From: DASWIV01 sp036397475
GTDB taxonomy: Bacteria; JAJVIF01; JAPKYR01
Direction: 5' to 3'
DNA length: 19,041 bases
Assembly: GCA_036397475.1 (NCBI GenBank)
Contig: DASWIV010000176.1
Location: forward strand, 1 to 19,041
Every line of letters starts with the position of its first letter. Position 1 is the stretch's first letter. The notes under the pieces were generated by a model, which was given only the letters and a program-made list of their open reading frames with translations, had not been told where the DNA came from and ran no database searches. Below, piece by piece: positions 5,146-13,186 of this stretch. The translations under genes and the position numbers were made by a program.

Positions 5146-7161
5146 ATGACAAAATATCACAGGATCCTGATCCACATTTTTCTGCTTGTTTCTGCCGGAT
5201 TTTTATCCACATCTCCGGCAAGATCCGAAAATGAAGGGAATTACCGGGTAGTTATCTACGGGGGCACATCGGCTGGCGTGATCGCGGCAGTGCAGGTTGC
5301 CAAAATGGGGAATTCCGTCATACTCATCGAGCCCGGACAGCATCTTGGCGGGATGTCGTCGGGGGGATTAGGGCGTACCGACCACGGCAATAAATCGGCT
5401 ATCGGGGGTTTGTCACTCGAGTTTTATCAGAGAGTCTACGACCTCTATTATCCTGGAAATTCGGACGATACAGCACAGTGGTACTTCGCGCCTCACTACG
5501 CTGAACAGGTATATAACGACTACATATCAGATTACGGCATTCCGGTGGTTTTCGGCGAACGGCTCGATCTCGATAATGGTGTACGGTTGAATGGCGGACG
5601 GATAGAAACGATAGTGATGGAATCCGGCATGGAAATTTCCGGACAGATGTTTATCGACGCAACTTACGAAGGCGACCTGATGGCGCTGGCGGGAGTGCCA
5701 TACTTTGCGGTACGTGAATCTAATGATACCTATGGTGAAACATATAACGGATTTCAGGACGGCACCTCTCCCCAGCATAATTTTCAGTATCCGGTCGATC
5801 CGTACCTGATACCCGGTGACCCGGATAGCGGACTGTTACCTGGAATTACAAACAGACCGACCCCCGCTCCCGGTGATGGCGATGCGGGAATTCAGGCGTA
5901 CAACTTCCGCATGTGCATGACGAATAATCCTGATAACCGTGTCGAATGGACAGAGCCCGAAAATTATAACCCCCTGAATTATGAAATTCTGCTGAGATAT
6001 TTTGACGCAGGCTACACTGATGTACCGCTTCATTTCGGGACTTTCGCTGAAATGAAAGCGGATGTTAACAACAACAACGCATTCAGTACCGATAACATAG
6101 GCCGGAACTGGGATTATCCGGATGCTGATTACGCTACCCGCGAGCGAATAATTGAGGAGCATGAAAATTACCAGAGAGGCCTGATGTGGACACTATTCTC
6201 CAATCCGCGTGTCCCTGAAAATGTCCGACAGAAACTTTCTGAATGGGGGCTCGCGTCGGATGAATTCACCGGAAACAACAACTGGCCTTTCCAGATTTAT
6301 GTCCGTGTCGCGCGGCGAATGCTCAGTGACTACATAATGACAGAGCACGATATCACCGGCGACCACACCTTGACCGATTCTGCAGGGCTCGGCTCCTATG
6401 CTATGGATACTCACAACGCGTCGAGGTTTGTCGATGAAAATGGGCATGTGAGGAATGAGGGGAATATCTATATCGGCGGATTCCCACCCTACCCGATAGC
6501 TTATCGTTCCATCATTCCTCCAATGGGAAATGTCGAAAATCTTCTTGTGCCTGTATGCGTGTCCGCATCGCATATTGCCTATGGTTCCATACGGATGGAA
6601 CCCGTATACATGATCCTCGGACAGTCGGCCGGAGCGGCAGCGGTAATATCAATAGATACAGATGTTTCTGTCCAGGACCTCTTCTATCCCATTCTGAAAA
6701 CATACCTGATATCTCAGGATCAGCTACTGGGAACATCTATCAGCATGTTCGATCTGGAAGGCCATGTGGTCGACAATATTTCCGCGGTTCGCCACGGTGA
6801 ATGGATCGAAAGCACAACGGTACTTCCATGGATCGGCGACGGATATATTCATGACGACAACACCCGCGAAGGAAAATCTCTTGAATATATCAAGCGTCTT
6901 TCATCAGGCACTTACGAGATCAGGTTCTTCTATACATCGCACAATAATCGGGCGGAAAATGTACCGATCAGAATTCACCACGTTGATGGAGTCTCCGAGG
7001 TACTTGTTAATGAGAAACTGCGTCCGCCGATACAGGGAATGTCAGTCAGCCTTGGGACTTATACATTTTCAGAATCAGAACCTGCAATTGTTGAAATTCT
7101 TAATGAAGGCGTTAACGGATATGTTGTCGCCGACGCGGTCCAGTTCATTCGTGTCAATTAA
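5146..7161 (+). CDS. Secreted FAD-dependent oxidoreductase fused to a golvesin-like C-terminal domain
   Basis: 671 residues in three parts. Residues 1 to about 27 form a Sec signal peptide ending SPARSE. Residues about 33-510 are an FAD-dependent oxidoreductase (FAD_oxidored type): 'YRVVIYGGTSAGVIAAVQVA' is the dinucleotide-binding motif, followed by 'LIEPGQHLGGMSSGGLG' and the C-terminal FAD segment 'GNVENLLVPVCVSASHIAYG' and 'RMEPVYMILGQSAGAAA'. Residues about 543-671 match golvesin/xanthan-lyase-type C-terminal domains ('GTYEIRFFYTSHNNRAENVP', 'IHHVDG', 'SLGTYTF', 'VVADAVQFI'), thought to bind surfaces or carbohydrate. The oxidised substrate is unknown. It probably acts in the periplasm or outside the cell. 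Its TAA stop overlaps the stop of the convergent propeller gene in the sequence TTAA. Confidence 0.88.
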   Translation: MTKYHRILIHIFLLVSAGFLSTSPARSENEGNYRVVIYGGTSAGVIAAVQVAKMGNSVILIEPGQHLGGMSSGGLGRTDHGNKSAIGGLSLEFYQRVYDLYYPGNSDDTAQWYFAPHYAEQVYNDYISDYGIPVVFGERLDLDNGVRLNGGRIETIVMESGMEISGQMFIDATYEGDLMALAGVPYFAVRESNDTYGETYNGFQDGTSPQHNFQYPVDPYLIPGDPDSGLLPGITNRPTPAPGDGDAGIQAYNFRMCMTNNPDNRVEWTEPENYNPLNYEILLRYFDAGYTDVPLHFGTFAEMKADVNNNNAFSTDNIGRNWDYPDADYATRERIIEEHENYQRGLMWTLFSNPRVPENVRQKLSEWGLASDEFTGNNNWPFQIYVRVARRMLSDYIMTEHDITGDHTLTDSAGLGSYAMDTHNASRFVDENGHVRNEGNIYIGGFPPYPIAYRSIIPPMGNVENLLVPVCVSASHIAYGSIRMEPVYMILGQSAGAAAVISIDTDVSVQDLFYPILKTYLISQDQLLGTSISMFDLEGHVVDNISAVRHGEWIESTTVLPWIGDGYIHDDNTREGKSLEYIKRLSSGTYEIRFFYTSHNNRAENVPIRIHHVDGVSEVLVNEKLRPPIQGMSVSLGTYTFSESEPAIVEILNEGVNGYVVADAVQFIRVN

Positions 7162-8609
7162 ATTACAAACGGGCCACTCAAGGAGTTGGATTGTCTGATT
7201 GTCCGGACTTCATCCAGGACATCATATGTCATCGTTCCTGAGATCTTTGAAGTATTCATGGACGAACCCCAGTAATACTGTTTATATTCAGAGACCTCCA
7301 CATCAATGAATTCGCCATCGGGATTTAATCTGGCAGTGTAATTTTGTCCATCGGATGGCGCTGTCAGCTCATTTGTTTCACCGGATGGATCGAAGTCGAC
7401 CGTACCTTTGAAATAACCGTGGACAATTAAATTTTCATCTTCGTCGAAAGATATCCCGGTTATCCATGCGCCTTCCCCGAGCAAATCTCCGCCCCATTCA
7501 ACCGACCATAGATTGCTTCCCGTATTGTCGATTTTAAGAATCACAATTCCGTACGCATTTCGCTCCTGGCGGTACGATGTTTTGCCCTTTGAGGCAGGAG
7601 TTTTTCTCTTAGAAAACCCGAGATAGATATCTCCGCTGGAATCCATGGCGGCATTGTTCAGAAATAATTCTGTCTGCGATGGAATAATTGAGTTTGCGTG
7701 GATCAATTCTCCCTCGTCATCTATCTCGCACATGAATATAGGATCGCCGGACGTCGGATCGATGATAAATTCTCCAGCGCCAGGATCAATGTCCAGTGCT
7801 TCAGTGGCGGATCCGATGAAGTGAAAGTGGTCATCCGGATCGACAAAGCAGAATTGCGGCGTGAAAACACCCTGGTCGTAAGCCCAGGTGAAGGTCGAGA
7901 CCAGGGTTCCATCAGGATTGAATCGGCTGACGTAAAAGTCCTCGCCTCCTTCCCAGAATTTGCCGGTATGGGTCGGGGAGAATATTTTCTGTCCGGGGCC
8001 GGGGTCAAAATCCATCTCGCCTTCATATTCTCCTATCACAAAAAGATCGCCATTGCCTGCAACATATGTCGCGTTCACATCTGCGCCATAAGGGTTTGCC
8101 CACGATCCTGCCCATTCGAAAGAACCGTCTGCATTGTATTTGGAAATAAACGCTCCGTAGTTCGAGTACGCGTCGGTAATTCCAAGTTTTTCAGATTCGT
8201 GAATATCTTCTTCATCCGTGAAATCGAGGTCCCTTATGCCGTTAAAATATCCGCCGAGATAAATTCCACCAGCGCCATCCATGATGATATTTTTCACGTA
8301 CTCAGACGCATCGCCGCCACTTCGAACCCGCCCATAACCTGCCCATGTATAAACCCATTGAAGGGTATTATCGCTGTCGTACAGTGCGAGGAAATTATCA
8401 TATTCCTCAATCGACTCTAACACCATTTCCCCTTCAGACGGGTCGAAATCCAGGCTCGTATTGAAATGCCCATAAACAACCAGGTTGCCGCCGGGATCCG
8501 CAGAAGCGGTGTATATATCCGCGGTATTTCTTTCTGAAAAATTTGAACAGGATACACAGGCTGCAATAATCGATGTAACAATGGCCATTAAAATTTTCTG
8601 TTGCATCAT
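7158..8609 (-). CDS. Beta-propeller lipoprotein with DFDPG-type (SBBP-like) repeats
   Basis: A 483-residue lipoprotein. The signal peptide ends in CVSC, with the final Cys near residue 22 as the predicted lipid anchor. The rest is built from repeats of about 50-70 residues, each with a 'D..G.iYl.G.f' strand followed by a DFDPG-like motif: LDFDPSEGE, LDFTDEEDI, MDFDPGPGQ, LDIDPGAGE and VDFDPSGET. This is the pattern of seven-bladed beta-propeller (SBBP) proteins found in cell-surface and secreted proteins of environmental bacteria; ligand unknown. The start has two adjacent ATGs (8609 and 8606) after GGAGG; the second has the better spacing. A truncated relative lies directly upstream. The last 40 or so residues (YKQYYWGSSMNTSKISGTMT onward) do not show the repeat. 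Confidence 0.82.
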   Translation of the reverse strand: MMQQKILMAIVTSIIAACVSCSNFSERNTADIYTASADPGGNLVVYGHFNTSLDFDPSEGEMVLESIEEYDNFLALYDSDNTLQWVYTWAGYGRVRSGGDASEYVKNIIMDGAGGIYLGGYFNGIRDLDFTDEEDIHESEKLGITDAYSNYGAFISKYNADGSFEWAGSWANPYGADVNATYVAGNGDLFVIGEYEGEMDFDPGPGQKIFSPTHTGKFWEGGEDFYVSRFNPDGTLVSTFTWAYDQGVFTPQFCFVDPDDHFHFIGSATEALDIDPGAGEFIIDPTSGDPIFMCEIDDEGELIHANSIIPSQTELFLNNAAMDSSGDIYLGFSKRKTPASKGKTSYRQERNAYGIVILKIDNTGSNLWSVEWGGDLLGEGAWITGISFDEDENLIVHGYFKGTVDFDPSGETNELTAPSDGQNYTARLNPDGEFIDVEVSEYKQYYWGSSMNTSKISGTMTYDVLDEVRTIRQSNSLSGPFVI

Positions 8610-8631
8610 TTCCTCCGGTTAAATCGCAATT

Positions 8632-8884
8632 TTATTCCTGCCAGGTTAAATCGTTTTTGAGCTTCAGCAGGTAACCGTCGTTATTCCTGCCGTACTCGCC
8701 AGTTCTTGTTACGCCTGGACCGGGTTCGAAATCCGGACCGTCGTCTCCCGCCATGCCGCTGTAATTTCCTGAAACGTATAGATTTCCCCACTGATCCAGC
8801 CCTATCGACGCGGCGGAATCGTTCCAGCCTCCTCCCCAGGAATACGCCGTATTAAAATCTCCCGGATTGCGTCATGCCTTTCAT
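8632..8884 (-). pseudogene. C-terminal fragment of a sister beta-propeller (DFxPG) gene
   Basis: Minus strand, open from 8871 to the stop at 8632, encoding about 79 residues: 'PGDFNTAYSWGGGWNDSAAS', 'IGLDQWGNLYVSGNYSG', 'DFEPGPGVTRTGEYGRNNDG', 'YLLKLKNDLTWQE'. This is one complete DFDPG-type propeller repeat plus a closing strand, closely resembling the repeats of the neighbouring 483-residue lipoprotein. The frame has a TGA just upstream (8874-8872) and no start codon. A separate ATG at 8884 with a GGAG 6 nt before it opens only a 10-codon frame ending TTTTAA. The fragment is therefore the remnant of a second propeller gene, either a truncated tandem copy or the original 3' end of a longer gene. 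Confidence 0.7.
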
Positions 8885-8920
8885 GTCTAGCTCCTGAAAA
8901 TTTTTTTTTCAATCAAGTAA

Positions 8921-8980
8921 ATGGCATTACTGCCTTAAAAAAAAATCAGCGTTAATTTTAACTCATTTTAGATGGCATTA
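8921..8980. repeat. 9-bp direct repeat ATGGCATTA, 51 bp apart
   Basis: ATGGCATTA occurs at 8921-8929 and 8972-8980 in the AT-rich gap between the propeller relic and the TolB-like lipoprotein, just upstream of its promoter. A GGAAT/ATTCC inverted repeat follows at 8985-8999. These could be regulator sites, but this is not demonstrated. Confidence 0.3.
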
Positions 8981-9001
8981 AATGGGAATTCAGCATTCCA
9001 A

Positions 9002-9010
9002 TGTTATAAT
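9002..9010 (+). promoter_or_regulatory. Extended -10 promoter for the TolB-like lipoprotein gene
   Basis: TGT-TATAAT is a perfect extended -10 element. The predicted start is near 9017, giving a leader of about 36 nt with the Shine-Dalgarno GGAGG at 9042-9046 before ATG 9053. No -35 hexamer is evident. Confidence 0.55.
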
Positions 9011-9052
9011 TTGAACGCATATTTCCCGTGAAGGTTCAATCCGGAGGTCGCG

Positions 9053-11152
9053 ATGCGAGTTTCAAATGTAGTGTTACTGATCATACTGGCTATTTTTTCA
9101 TTCGGCTGTTCGAGCTCTTCGGTTATATCGCCGACCTTGAGCCAGACGTCCGGTTTGAATCAAACTCATCGTTCGAACACCATGCTATGGGGAATATGGG
9201 ATGTAACGATCAATGCCGAAGATATGACCGCGGAAATTGTCCCGATTCGCGGAGCAGATTTTACGGCGAATGTCACCCAGTTTCTCCAGCCGCCATTAGC
9301 GCCGACTAATCTTCTGACGATCCAGATACTTCCCGGAAGCGATCCTCTCAATGGATACTTCGAGGTAAATGTCACGGCCCAGCATCCGTTTCCCGGGAAC
9401 AACAAGTACAACGGGTTCGATGTCAGGGGAATTCTCATGTCAAATGGATCAGTACTCAGCGATCACGATCCAACTGTTCTTTACGCGTCAGACGGCGATA
9501 CGGTTCTCGAAAACGCCGATGGATACACCCGCTGGTGGAATCCGGACGAATTTACATCGTTTAATTCCATCTTCGGATTTACGTCGGGGAAACTCGGCCC
9601 GCCAAATCTGCCAACCGCCACGGTCAATCCGTACAAGCAGTTCGCCGATTCTCTCGACCCGGATTCTATTGTCTATGATATCGACACAGGTACACGCGGA
9701 ATTTTCACATCTTCCAAGGGGAGCAATACCCGCCGCTACGATATTCAATTCAGGCAGAGTGGCGGACAGAATGTATTTGATTTCCAGTACGCGGTCAGTG
9801 CCTGCTGGGAAGAACCTGATGGATCTTATGCACCCGATTTTCCACCCGACGCATTTTCGCTTTCCGCTAACAGTGCCGAGGCTTTCATGGTTAGTGTTGC
9901 GGATGCGGGTTCGACCGCATTCTATGAAAATTCGGCATACTCCGGCGGTGAGTTGATCCTGAATATTTCGGTATATGACTGGCAGGGGACGGAAAATGTA
10001 TCAGGAGCGATGGAGGAAATTTCCGCCATCTGGATTGAGGGTCCTGTACTTTCAAGCCTCATCAATGTATTCCCGGCAGCGGAAGTTGTAACAACAGTGG
10101 GAATAGAAACTGTTTTAAAAGTCACCTTGAGCGACCTGGATTTAAATTCATCCGGTGAGAAAATTTTATTTGGATCTGTCGAGAGTGAAAACCCTACAAC
10201 CTACATCCCCCAGATCAATGGGGGACAGAATTTCGATTATCCCGATTCGCCGCTGTCCGCGTATTTCATGGCTGTGGTAAATATTAAAGATAAGGGACCG
10301 GTTATTCCGCCGGAAGGTCCGGGCAAAATCGCGTGGGTCAGTAATGTGGATGGCGACTTTGAAATTTACAGGATGCAGGGAGATGGCACGAATCAGACGC
10401 GACTTACATATTCTCCCGGACATGACTGGGAACCGCACTGGAGCCCGGATGGCACCAGAATTGTCTGGCGTCGGGGCGGCTACGATGCTGCGAATATCTG
10501 GCTTATGGATGAGGACGGGGGGAACCAGGAGCAGATTACTTTTGATGGATGGAATTTCGATCCGATATGGACACCGGACGCCGAGTGGATATTCTACTGG
10601 TCGTACGATGGTGTCGGCGGTGGATCGACTAAATTATGGAAAATCCGTCCGGATGGCATGGACCAGCAGCAGGTAACATTCTTCGATACCGTCGGTGTAG
10701 TTGCGGCCCCGGACATCAGTCCCAATAACGACCTGATTGCGTTCGAGGGTCCGGGCCCGGGAGGTGGTCCACGTGATCTATGGACATGCAATATTGGTGG
10801 AACCGGCGAAGTGGACCTTTCTAATACAAACGGATGGGAATCGTCACCCGATTTCAATTCCGATGGAACAAAAATATGCTTCGCCCAGGAATCTCCCTCC
10901 GGAGTATTCAGGATCTATTCGATAAATCCCGATGGGTCGGAACAGGAACAACTGACGTATCCACCTGCCGGGCAGAATGAATTCTCAGGATCCTTCGGAG
11001 TAAACGACGAGCAGTTAATAGTCTGGAGAAGGATGGGATCGCAGCCTGAATTCGATGAAATAGGGGTCTATGATCTCGCAACGGATGAATTCACGCAATT
11101 GACATTCAATGCAGCCTACGATCAGTATCCCAACTGGCATCCGAACGATTGA
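9053..11152 (+). CDS. Lipoprotein: uncharacterised 'DVRGI' N-terminal domain fused to a TolB-like PD40 beta-propeller
   Basis: 699 residues. The lipoprotein signal has lipobox FSFGC, Cys19. Residues about 45-330 form a domain I do not recognise. Its landmarks are 'LWGIWDVTI', 'FTANVTQFLQPP', 'LTIQIL', 'VNVTAQHPFP' and 'YNGFDVRGILMSNGS', and the same landmarks recur in the lipoprotein at the right edge of this window. Residues about 420-699 contain PD40/TolB-type propeller blades: 'GKIAWVSNVDGDFEIYRM', 'PHWSPDGTRIVW', 'NIWLMDEDG', 'PIWTPDAEWIFY', 'DLWTCNIGG' and 'PNWHPND'. TolB-like propellers bind proteins or peptidoglycan-associated partners in the periplasm. It is probably anchored to the outer or inner membrane. 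GGAGG lies 6 nt before the ATG. Confidence 0.85.
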   Translation: MRVSNVVLLIILAIFSFGCSSSSVISPTLSQTSGLNQTHRSNTMLWGIWDVTINAEDMTAEIVPIRGADFTANVTQFLQPPLAPTNLLTIQILPGSDPLNGYFEVNVTAQHPFPGNNKYNGFDVRGILMSNGSVLSDHDPTVLYASDGDTVLENADGYTRWWNPDEFTSFNSIFGFTSGKLGPPNLPTATVNPYKQFADSLDPDSIVYDIDTGTRGIFTSSKGSNTRRYDIQFRQSGGQNVFDFQYAVSACWEEPDGSYAPDFPPDAFSLSANSAEAFMVSVADAGSTAFYENSAYSGGELILNISVYDWQGTENVSGAMEEISAIWIEGPVLSSLINVFPAAEVVTTVGIETVLKVTLSDLDLNSSGEKILFGSVESENPTTYIPQINGGQNFDYPDSPLSAYFMAVVNIKDKGPVIPPEGPGKIAWVSNVDGDFEIYRMQGDGTNQTRLTYSPGHDWEPHWSPDGTRIVWRRGGYDAANIWLMDEDGGNQEQITFDGWNFDPIWTPDAEWIFYWSYDGVGGGSTKLWKIRPDGMDQQQVTFFDTVGVVAAPDISPNNDLIAFEGPGPGGGPRDLWTCNIGGTGEVDLSNTNGWESSPDFNSDGTKICFAQESPSGVFRIYSINPDGSEQEQLTYPPAGQNEFSGSFGVNDEQLIVWRRMGSQPEFDEIGVYDLATDEFTQLTFNAAYDQYPNWHPND

Positions 11153-11177
11153 GCGTACATATGGGCGACCCAAGAGT

Positions 11178-11205
11178 CCCCTCCTGCAATATATATGTAG
11201 GGGGG
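11178..11205 (+). terminator. GC-rich hairpin after the TolB-like lipoprotein gene
   Basis: A ten-pair stem with one bulged T (arms 11178-11188 and 11196-11205, loop of seven A/T bases) starts 26 nt after the stop. The following TTGTGG is a poor T tract, so it may be a weak or Rho-assisted terminator, or an mRNA-stabilising hairpin. Confidence 0.4.
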
Positions 11206-11282
11206 TTGTGGCGCGCCATGGTTTATCGTCCAGCTTTTGTTGTGACAAGTAACCTATTGGCACATGAGCCTATTCGTAAGAT

Positions 11283-11361
11283 TGGCGCTAATGGTGCGGT
11301 GTACCGGGGAGCGAATGCATTATTCAGTGAACGTTCAGATTAGCGCCAGGTTGACACCTGG
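11283..11361. repeat. 10-bp inverted repeat with adjoining 6-bp hairpin
   Basis: TGGCGCTAAT (11283-11292) and ATTAGCGCCA (11339-11348) are perfect inverted copies 46 bp apart. The right arm overlaps a second hairpin, CCAGGT-TGAC-ACCTGG (11346-11361). No gene explains them. They could be part of a structured RNA, a decayed element end, or chance. Confidence 0.5.
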
Positions 11362-11371
11362 GCCTATGAGC

Positions 11372-11913
11372 CTCACAAACGAATTAAGTGTTGTCGAGCT
11401 ACTTGCTTACGCACGTGCCCAGGATCCTGTGATACATCCAAAGTAGGAGATTGGCTTCTCCAGGGAAAAGTGTAAGTATAAAACTTGCCTACCAGCAATC
11501 CCCGGCGATGAATTTCATCATTTATGCCGTGCCCGATCGCCTGTGATTCAGGCCCGCCCCACTTCGAATGATCCCGGAAGAATCCGCAAGTGGTGGAACA
11601 GCGGTCCCGGATTTGAGGACGATGGATTTCAAATCCGAACAATATGTCATTGTCCGATTCATTCCCGTACGGCCCTGTACCCTGGACTCGTCCGTATGTA
11701 TCTGATGGCTATATTTTCTTTAATATCAATGACACGCCGAACGATATTTTCTAAATTTATTCGGTTGGTCCCGGCGGAAATTTCATAGCTGAAGGAAGCT
11801 AATTCATTGGGAGTAACGGCGGATTTCCGATCGTGTATGGTATTGCAACGGATGGATACCTGTAGGTGAGATTGGAGAAAGCAGGTGACCCTGAGGCCTT
11901 CGATCTCGATTGA
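11372..11913 (+). pseudogene. Decayed type IV pilin / GspG-like pseudopilin gene (probable)
   Basis: From 11162 to 12012 there is no intact gene. From 11653 one plus-strand frame reads 'SDSFPYGPVPWTRPYVSDGY', 'IFFNINDTPNDIF' stop 'IYSVGPGGNFIAEGS' stop 'FIGSNGGFPIVYGIATDGYL' stop 'VRLEKAGDPEAFDLD' stop. In-frame stops are at 11752, 11800 and 11863. The combination 'I-Y-S-x-G-P-x-G' followed by a 'Y-x-x-T-x-G-x-x-x-x-(V)R' tail resembles the C-terminal region of GspG-type pseudopilins of many uncultivated bacteria, where it reads like YDPTNGTVSxGDIxR. Upstream in another frame, 'ELSVVELLAYARAQDPVIHP' could be a degraded prepilin N terminus (TLIELL-type). The C-terminal match is moderate, the N-terminal one weak; the middle is unreadable. 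It may equally be a relic of another secreted protein. Confidence 0.4.
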
Positions 11914-12012
11914 ATGTGGGATAATTGAGATTGGGGCAGAATGTTGCAGGGTCGATATTGAGATTACCTTTGCTACGGAGGCTTAAACTGATTAAAATTG
12001 CGCCGAGGACCA

Positions 12013-13137
12013 TTGATTGAAATTCCACAGATAGGATTCGACGCGCAATCGCTCACAGGAACCGTACAGACCGGGCTTGGAATGTACGCGCGCGGAATTG
12101 CGAGGGCTCTTGAAAAGAAGCGGGAATTGATCTCGCTCGAACTTTTATGGCCTAAAGACCGGAAGCCTTTCAGTGCAACCGGCGAAAGAATCCTCTGGGA
12201 AATGTTCAACCTGCCGTCCAAAGCCAAAGCGGCGAAATCTGACCTGATTCATCTTCCATGTTTCGGTGTCCCAAGGCTGACGTCGATCCCGAGGGTGGTC
12301 ACTGCTCACGATCTCATCATTCTCAAGCATCCTGACATGATGCCTCCAGGGTCGAGATGGTATTTTTCGTACTGGATACCGCAATCGTACAGGAGCGCCG
12401 ACCACATTATCGCGGTGAGCGACTGCACTAAGAACGACCTGGTCGAATATCTCAACATCAAGCCTGAGAAGATCACAGTTGTGCATCATGGAATAGACCA
12501 GTCGTTTTTTAATGTGCCTGCCGTAGAGAACATAGCGTCGGTAAAGGACAGGTATGGAATTTTCGAGCGATTTTTCATGATGGTCGGCAGTTTCGAGCGA
12601 AGGAAAAATGTCGAGCTTGCGATTGATGCATTTTCAATCCTGGCAAAAGACCACGAAGAAGTTCAGCTTGTGCTGGTGGGATCGTCGAGTGAGTACAGGG
12701 AACGGATGATCGAGAAAGCGAATGATTACGGACTTGAAGACCGGATCATTTTCACAGGATATCTTCAGGACAGGGATGTCGCGACACTGTATTCGATCTG
12801 CACGGCATTTTTATTCCCGTCGTCGCACGAGGGATTCGGACTTCCGCTTCTGGAAGCTATGGCAGCGGGCGCTCCGGTGATAGCAAGCGATATTCGTGTG
12901 CTGAAGGAAATCGGCGGGGACGCTCCGTGCTATGTCCAGGAGGGAAAAATCGAAGCGTTGATGGGGTCGATGGAGAGAATGCTCGTGGATGAAAATATCA
13001 GGGAAGAATGCCGGGTACGCGGACGATCGAGGGCGGAATTATTCAGCTGGGACGACGCGGCGGACAAGACTATCGAGGTCTACATGAATGTACTCGGGAT
13101 GAGGGGATTCGACGGGATCCCGGCACGGGTGACGTAG
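12013..13137 (+). CDS. Group 1 (GT4) glycosyltransferase
   Basis: About 374 residues, a full-length GT-B glycosyltransferase of the mannosyltransferase/RfaB kind. The N-terminal half begins 'IGFDAQSLTGTVQTGLGMYA' and contains 'VVTAHDLIILKHPDMM' and 'SADHIIAVSDCTKNDLVEYL' followed by 'ITVVHHGID'. The C-terminal half has 'FMMVGSFERRKNVELAIDAF', 'LVLVGS', 'IIFTGYLQDRDVATLYS' and the E-x7-E donor-binding motif in 'SSHEGFGLPLLEAMAAGAPV'. It should transfer sugar from a nucleotide-sugar at the cytoplasmic membrane during glycan assembly. There is no ATG start. I chose TTG 12013 because GAGG lies four bases before it and the fold starts there; TTG 11998 is the only other option, since TGA blocks the frame at 11989. 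GGAGG at 11977-11981 fits neither well. Confidence 0.9.
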   Translation: MIEIPQIGFDAQSLTGTVQTGLGMYARGIARALEKKRELISLELLWPKDRKPFSATGERILWEMFNLPSKAKAAKSDLIHLPCFGVPRLTSIPRVVTAHDLIILKHPDMMPPGSRWYFSYWIPQSYRSADHIIAVSDCTKNDLVEYLNIKPEKITVVHHGIDQSFFNVPAVENIASVKDRYGIFERFFMMVGSFERRKNVELAIDAFSILAKDHEEVQLVLVGSSSEYRERMIEKANDYGLEDRIIFTGYLQDRDVATLYSICTAFLFPSSHEGFGLPLLEAMAAGAPVIASDIRVLKEIGGDAPCYVQEGKIEALMGSMERMLVDENIREECRVRGRSRAELFSWDDAADKTIEVYMNVLGMRGFDGIPARVT

Positions 13138-13142
13138 GCATC

Positions 13143-13171
13143 TTGACGCAGCCAATACCATGTGGTAGAAT
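13143..13171 (+). promoter_or_regulatory. Strong sigma70-type promoter with extended -10
   Basis: TTGACG (13143-13148), a 17-nt spacer, then TAGAAT (13166-13171) preceded by TGG. The start should fall near 13178, giving a leader of about 145 nt. The 21-bp stretch that ends in the -10 is nearly identical to the promoter at 15501-15529. Confidence 0.7.
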
Positions 13172-13186
13172 ACTATAAGTCACTAT

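Noticed and set aside
7698..8420. Plus-strand 240-codon reading frame
   Set aside because: It is antisense to the repeat-rich propeller gene, whose own frame has clear repeats, lipobox and Shine-Dalgarno.
8707..8726. tRNA T-arm-like sequence GGGTTCGAAATCC
   Set aside because: No acceptor, D or anticodon stem can be built around it on either strand. The stretch is explained as coding sequence of the propeller fragment (DFEPGPG on the minus strand).
9369..9956. Plus-strand 195-codon frame inside the TolB-like lipoprotein
   Set aside because: It is an out-of-frame shadow of a gene with strong domain evidence and has no start signals.
11543..11788. 81-codon open frame in the intergenic stretch
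   Set aside because: It has no ribosome binding site. The overlapping frame from 11653 gives a pseudopilin-like reading, so this frame is treated as chance within a decayed gene.
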